Shown here piece by piece: positions 63,708-64,000 of a DNA stretch of 64,000 nucleotides. Every line of letters starts with the position of its first letter. Position 1 is the first letter of the stretch. This DNA comes from Leuconostocaceae bacterium ESL0723 (GTDB taxonomy: Bacteria > Bacillota > Bacilli > Lactobacillales > Lactobacillaceae): NCBI GenBank assembly GCA_029392055.1, contig CP113928.1, forward strand, positions 990,501 through 1,054,500, written 5' to 3'. The notes under the pieces were generated by a model. The model searched no databases, had not been told where the DNA came from, and was given only the letters and a program-made list of their open reading frames with translations. Position numbers and translations under genes: made by a program.

Positions 63708-64000
63708 TTAATTTCCCATCTGTGAAACCGCCACCAGCACGCTGGTAATGTTACTCAAATCAGCCGCCGGCGTGATATAAATCTTCTTAGAAAGGCCGTA
63801 ATCATCCGGCACGACCTGGTTAACCGTGCCGACAAAGAGACCGGCTGGAATAACACCACCAAGGCCAGAGGTTTGCACCACATCACCCTTTTTAATGTCG
63901 TTGGTAGCCGTCACCTGACCCATCACAAGTCGGTTGGTTTCACTATCATAGTCAGAAATAATGCCGTTAACATCCCCACTGCTGGACTTCAAAGTCACGG
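63708..64000 (-). CDS. mreC: Rod shape-determining protein MreC, C-terminal part only
   Basis: The last 97 or so codons of MreC: beta-rich segments SGDVNGIISDYDSE, KKGDVVQTSGLGGVIPAGLFVG and VLVAVSQMG. The rest, including the membrane helix and coiled coil, lies beyond the window. MreC is the extracytoplasmic scaffold of the elongation machinery. Stop is 4 bases before mreD. Confidence 0.93.
   Translation of the reverse strand, partial: VTLKSSSGDVNGIISDYDSETNRLVMGQVTATNDIKKGDVVQTSGLGGVIPAGLFVGTVNQVVPDDYGLSKKIYITPAADLSNITSVLVAVSQMGN

Noticed and set aside
1-64000. CRISPR arrays, insertion sequences, tRNA or rRNA genes
   Set aside because: No regular spaced repeats, transposase frames, terminal inverted repeats or cloverleaf-like sequences were found.

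Overview
The window reads as the chromosome of a lactic acid bacterium (Firmicutes, Lactobacillales), probably a heterofermentative member of Lactobacillaceae. The evidence is the gene orders mraZ-rsmH-ftsL-pbp2X-mraY-murD, hprK-gpsA-galU-trxB, pst-phoU and mreC-mreD-ABC transporter-M16-M16-rodZ-pgsA-recA, together with an NADH-linked mannitol 2-dehydrogenase that closely resembles the Leuconostoc type from memory. G+C looks close to one half by eye, high for Leuconostoc, so I do not assign a genus. No rRNA, tRNA, insertion sequence, prophage or CRISPR array is visible. Nearly all genes are on the minus strand and intact, and the two window ends cut murD and mreC.

Layout. 1-6.7 kb: division and cell-wall (dcw) cluster under an array of MraZ boxes. 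6.8-9.4 kb: fatty acid kinase fakA, an Asp23 protein and L28. 9.5-20.8 kb: trxA-thiN-rpe-rsgA, then fmt-rsmB-stp-prkC (Ser/Thr kinase and phosphatase), priA and a NadR-like NAD salvage enzyme. 20.9-26.8 kb: msrA-msrB, ysxC-clpX, tig, pepV. 26.9-30.9 kb: plus-strand nnrD and exoA, minus-strand exonuclease-rimI-tsaE, plus-strand alsD. 30.9-35.0 kb: queA-ruvB-yfcE-rdgB-murI. 35.1-40.1 kb: a YslB protein with a long tail, a DEAD-box helicase, nrnA, dinB, rplS. 40.2-43.2 kb: phosphoglucomutase, DedA, a UDG-like protein. 43.4-45.7 kb: a plus-strand mannitol dehydrogenase unit. 45.7-50 kb: trxB-galU-gpsA-hprK-holin-like. 50.1-55.3 kb: phoU-pstBBACS. 55.4-64 kb: recA, pgsA, rodZ, two M16 proteins, an amino-acid ABC transporter behind a T-box, mreD, mreC.

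How it works together. Peptidoglycan precursor synthesis (murI, mraY, murD), septal synthesis (ftsL, pbp2X), wall-sensing PASTA kinase/phosphatase and shape genes (mreCD, rodZ) dominate, with membrane lipid genes (pgsA, gpsA, fakA), redox repair (trxA, trxB, msrAB) and DNA repair (recA, ruvB, dinB, exoA). Mannitol dehydrogenase fits fructose use as electron acceptor in heterofermentation.

Most notable signals: a helix-turn-helix-like segment between the kinase domain and membrane helix of PrkC; a T-box whose specifier (CAC) and discriminator-pairing base both point to tRNA-His; a roughly 10-bp-periodic MraZ operator; three promoters that place the transcript start at the start codon (rsgA, tsaE, murI); a recurrent all-G Shine-Dalgarno; two binding proteins without a lipobox cysteine in a genome segment that also lacks lgt at a common position; and missing cinA and ruvA at their usual places. 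The window is otherwise mostly ordinary core genome.
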